23,874 bases of DNA from contig CAKTCT010000043.1 of the NCBI GenBank assembly GCA_934539585.1, forward strand, positions 1 through 23,874, in the 5' to 3' direction. This document shows, piece by piece, positions 23,201-23,874 of this stretch (its first letter is position 1; every line of letters starts with the position of its first letter). A program made the translations under genes and the position numbers. Below the pieces are notes generated by a model that worked only from the letters and a program-made list of their open reading frames with translations, did not search any database and was not told the origin of the DNA. This DNA comes from an uncultured Oscillospiraceae bacterium (GTDB lineage Bacteria > Bacillota > Clostridia > Oscillospirales > Ruminococcaceae).

Positions 23201-23728
23201 CTATTTCGAATAGAGGGAGGCCCATTCTTCGCGGCGGATTCCGTAGACCGCCGTTTTCTCGCCCTCGCTGTCTGTGAACTCGTCCAAAAGGGTCATGCCG
23301 TTGGCCCGGGCGGTGGCGGCGGAGGGGAGGTTGGATGCCTTCAGATAGGAGTACACCGCGCCGAAGGGGGTATGGGAAAAGGTCCAGTCCCGGACGGCCC
23401 GGGCGGCCTCGGAGGCGTAGCCCCGGCGTTGGTGGGCCTTGGCGATGTGGTAGCCGATCTCCGGCAGAATGGTCCCGTTGATGTTCTGCATGGTCAGGCC
23501 GCAGTCGCCGATCATTTCGCCGGTGGAACGCAGGCAGACCGCCCACAGGCCGAAGCCCAGCATGCGGCAGCGGTCCATGTTTCTGGCAATCCAGTTCCGC
23601 ACCCGGGCCTCGTCAAAGGTGTAGGGGTAGTGCTGCATGATGTCGGAGTCGGCCAGGACGGCGTAAAGGGCGTCGAAATCCGCGGGCGTCATTTCCCGCA
23701 GGGAGAGGCGCGGGGTGGTGAGTTTCAT
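23201..23728 (-). CDS. GNAT family N-acetyltransferase (RimJ/RimL-like)
   Basis: A 175-residue protein of the RimJ/RimL-type GNAT subgroup (Acetyltransf_3): TPRLSLREMTPADFDALYAV at the start, GEMIGDCGL and EIGYHIAKAHQRRGYASEA (about 90-108) containing the acetyl-CoA loop, then ASNLPSAATARANGM. Such enzymes acetylate N-terminal amines of ribosomal or other proteins or small molecules; the substrate cannot be told. The AAAGGAGG site before the ATG is near ideal. Confidence 0.9.
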   Translation of the reverse strand: MKLTTPRLSLREMTPADFDALYAVLADSDIMQHYPYTFDEARVRNWIARNMDRCRMLGFGLWAVCLRSTGEMIGDCGLTMQNINGTILPEIGYHIAKAHQRRGYASEAARAVRDWTFSHTPFGAVYSYLKASNLPSAATARANGMTLLDEFTDSEGEKTAVYGIRREEWASLYSK

Positions 23729-23749
23729 TGCGGGCCTCCTTTGAAGTGG

Positions 23750-23778
23750 GTTATAATGTGGGTTATTGAAAACGTAAA
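23750..23778 (-). promoter_or_regulatory. Promoter for minus-strand GNAT gene
   Basis: On the minus strand TTTACG (23778-23773), 17-base spacer, TATAAC (23755-23750), about 20 bases before the ATG. GTGGGTTAT is repeated at 23747-23755 and 23758-23766. Confidence 0.5.
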
Positions 23779-23790
23779 ATCCCCGATAAA

Positions 23791-23874
23791 CCTAGTGTTG
23801 GGACCGTCCCCCGTTTAGCAGACAAATAAAAAAGCCTCCGGTCGCAGAATAGCGACGAATTACACGGCCTTGCT
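23791..23874. repeat. Possible REP-like intergenic repeat at right edge
   Basis: Contains GGGACCGTCCC (23800-23810), a near-palindrome of the kind seen in short dispersed extragenic repeats of Clostridia, and further on a GTCGC/GCGAC hairpin (23841-23845 with 23852-23856), which on the minus strand is followed by GGAGGCTTTTTT, terminator-like. The element runs off the window. Confidence 0.3.

Overview
The window reads as chromosomal DNA of a high-GC, spore-forming member of the Clostridia, probably an anaerobic gut bacterium of the Oscillospiraceae type. The reasons are a clear spoIIID gene, a clostridial-order rnfCDGEAB operon with short RnfC and multi-cluster RnfB, consensus sigma-A promoters, strong GGAGG ribosome binding sites, and genes for uronic acid and glycoside breakdown. 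This is inference from gene content; no rRNA or other phylogenetic marker is present. I see no tRNA, rRNA, CRISPR array, prophage or intact insertion sequence.

Layout. 1-1690: 3' part of a GH20-like glycoside hydrolase that runs in from the left. 1749-2009: spoIIID (minus strand). 2308-2649: small HEAT-repeat protein. 2710-3091: a gene-poor stretch holding two copies of an imperfect repeat with RNA-like inverted repeats. 3092-6618 (minus): moxR, DUF58 and DUF4129-like membrane protein operon. 6729-7682 (minus): membrane-anchored MerR regulator. 7865-10083 (plus): uronate isomerase uxaC and a TIM-barrel sugar isomerase/epimerase. 10149-11915 (minus): LTA-synthase-like sulfatase-fold membrane enzyme. 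12171-12806 (minus): SGNH hydrolase. 12909-13358 (minus): FMN-binding lipoprotein. 13515-20380 (plus): apbE, NusG-II-domain protein, Gx transporter, rnfC, D, G, E, A, B. 20587-22626 (plus): second TIM-barrel isomerase plus Gfo/Idh/MocA oxidoreductase behind a consensus promoter and a LacI-type operator. 22694-23140 and 23201-23728: two convergent GNAT acetyltransferases. The right edge has a possible REP-like repeat.

How the genes work together. The central module is an ion-pumping ferredoxin:NAD+ oxidoreductase (Rnf). The flavin transferase ApbE, which is needed to attach FMN covalently to RnfD and RnfG, is encoded first in the same operon. A lipoprotein with the same type of flavinylation motif as RnfG is divergently transcribed from it, which suggests an additional extracytoplasmic flavin carrier served by the same ApbE. 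Two sugar modules (uxaC plus isomerase; isomerase plus oxidoreductase) and the GH20-like enzyme point to use of uronides and glycosides. The moxR/DUF58/DUF4129 genes and the LTA-synthase-like enzyme act at the cell envelope.

The most unusual items are the duplicated intergenic element at 2722-3091 with nested complementary segments, the MerR-type promoter (19-bp spacer with a centred dyad) in front of a membrane-anchored MerR gene, and the extra flavin lipoprotein beside apbE-rnf.
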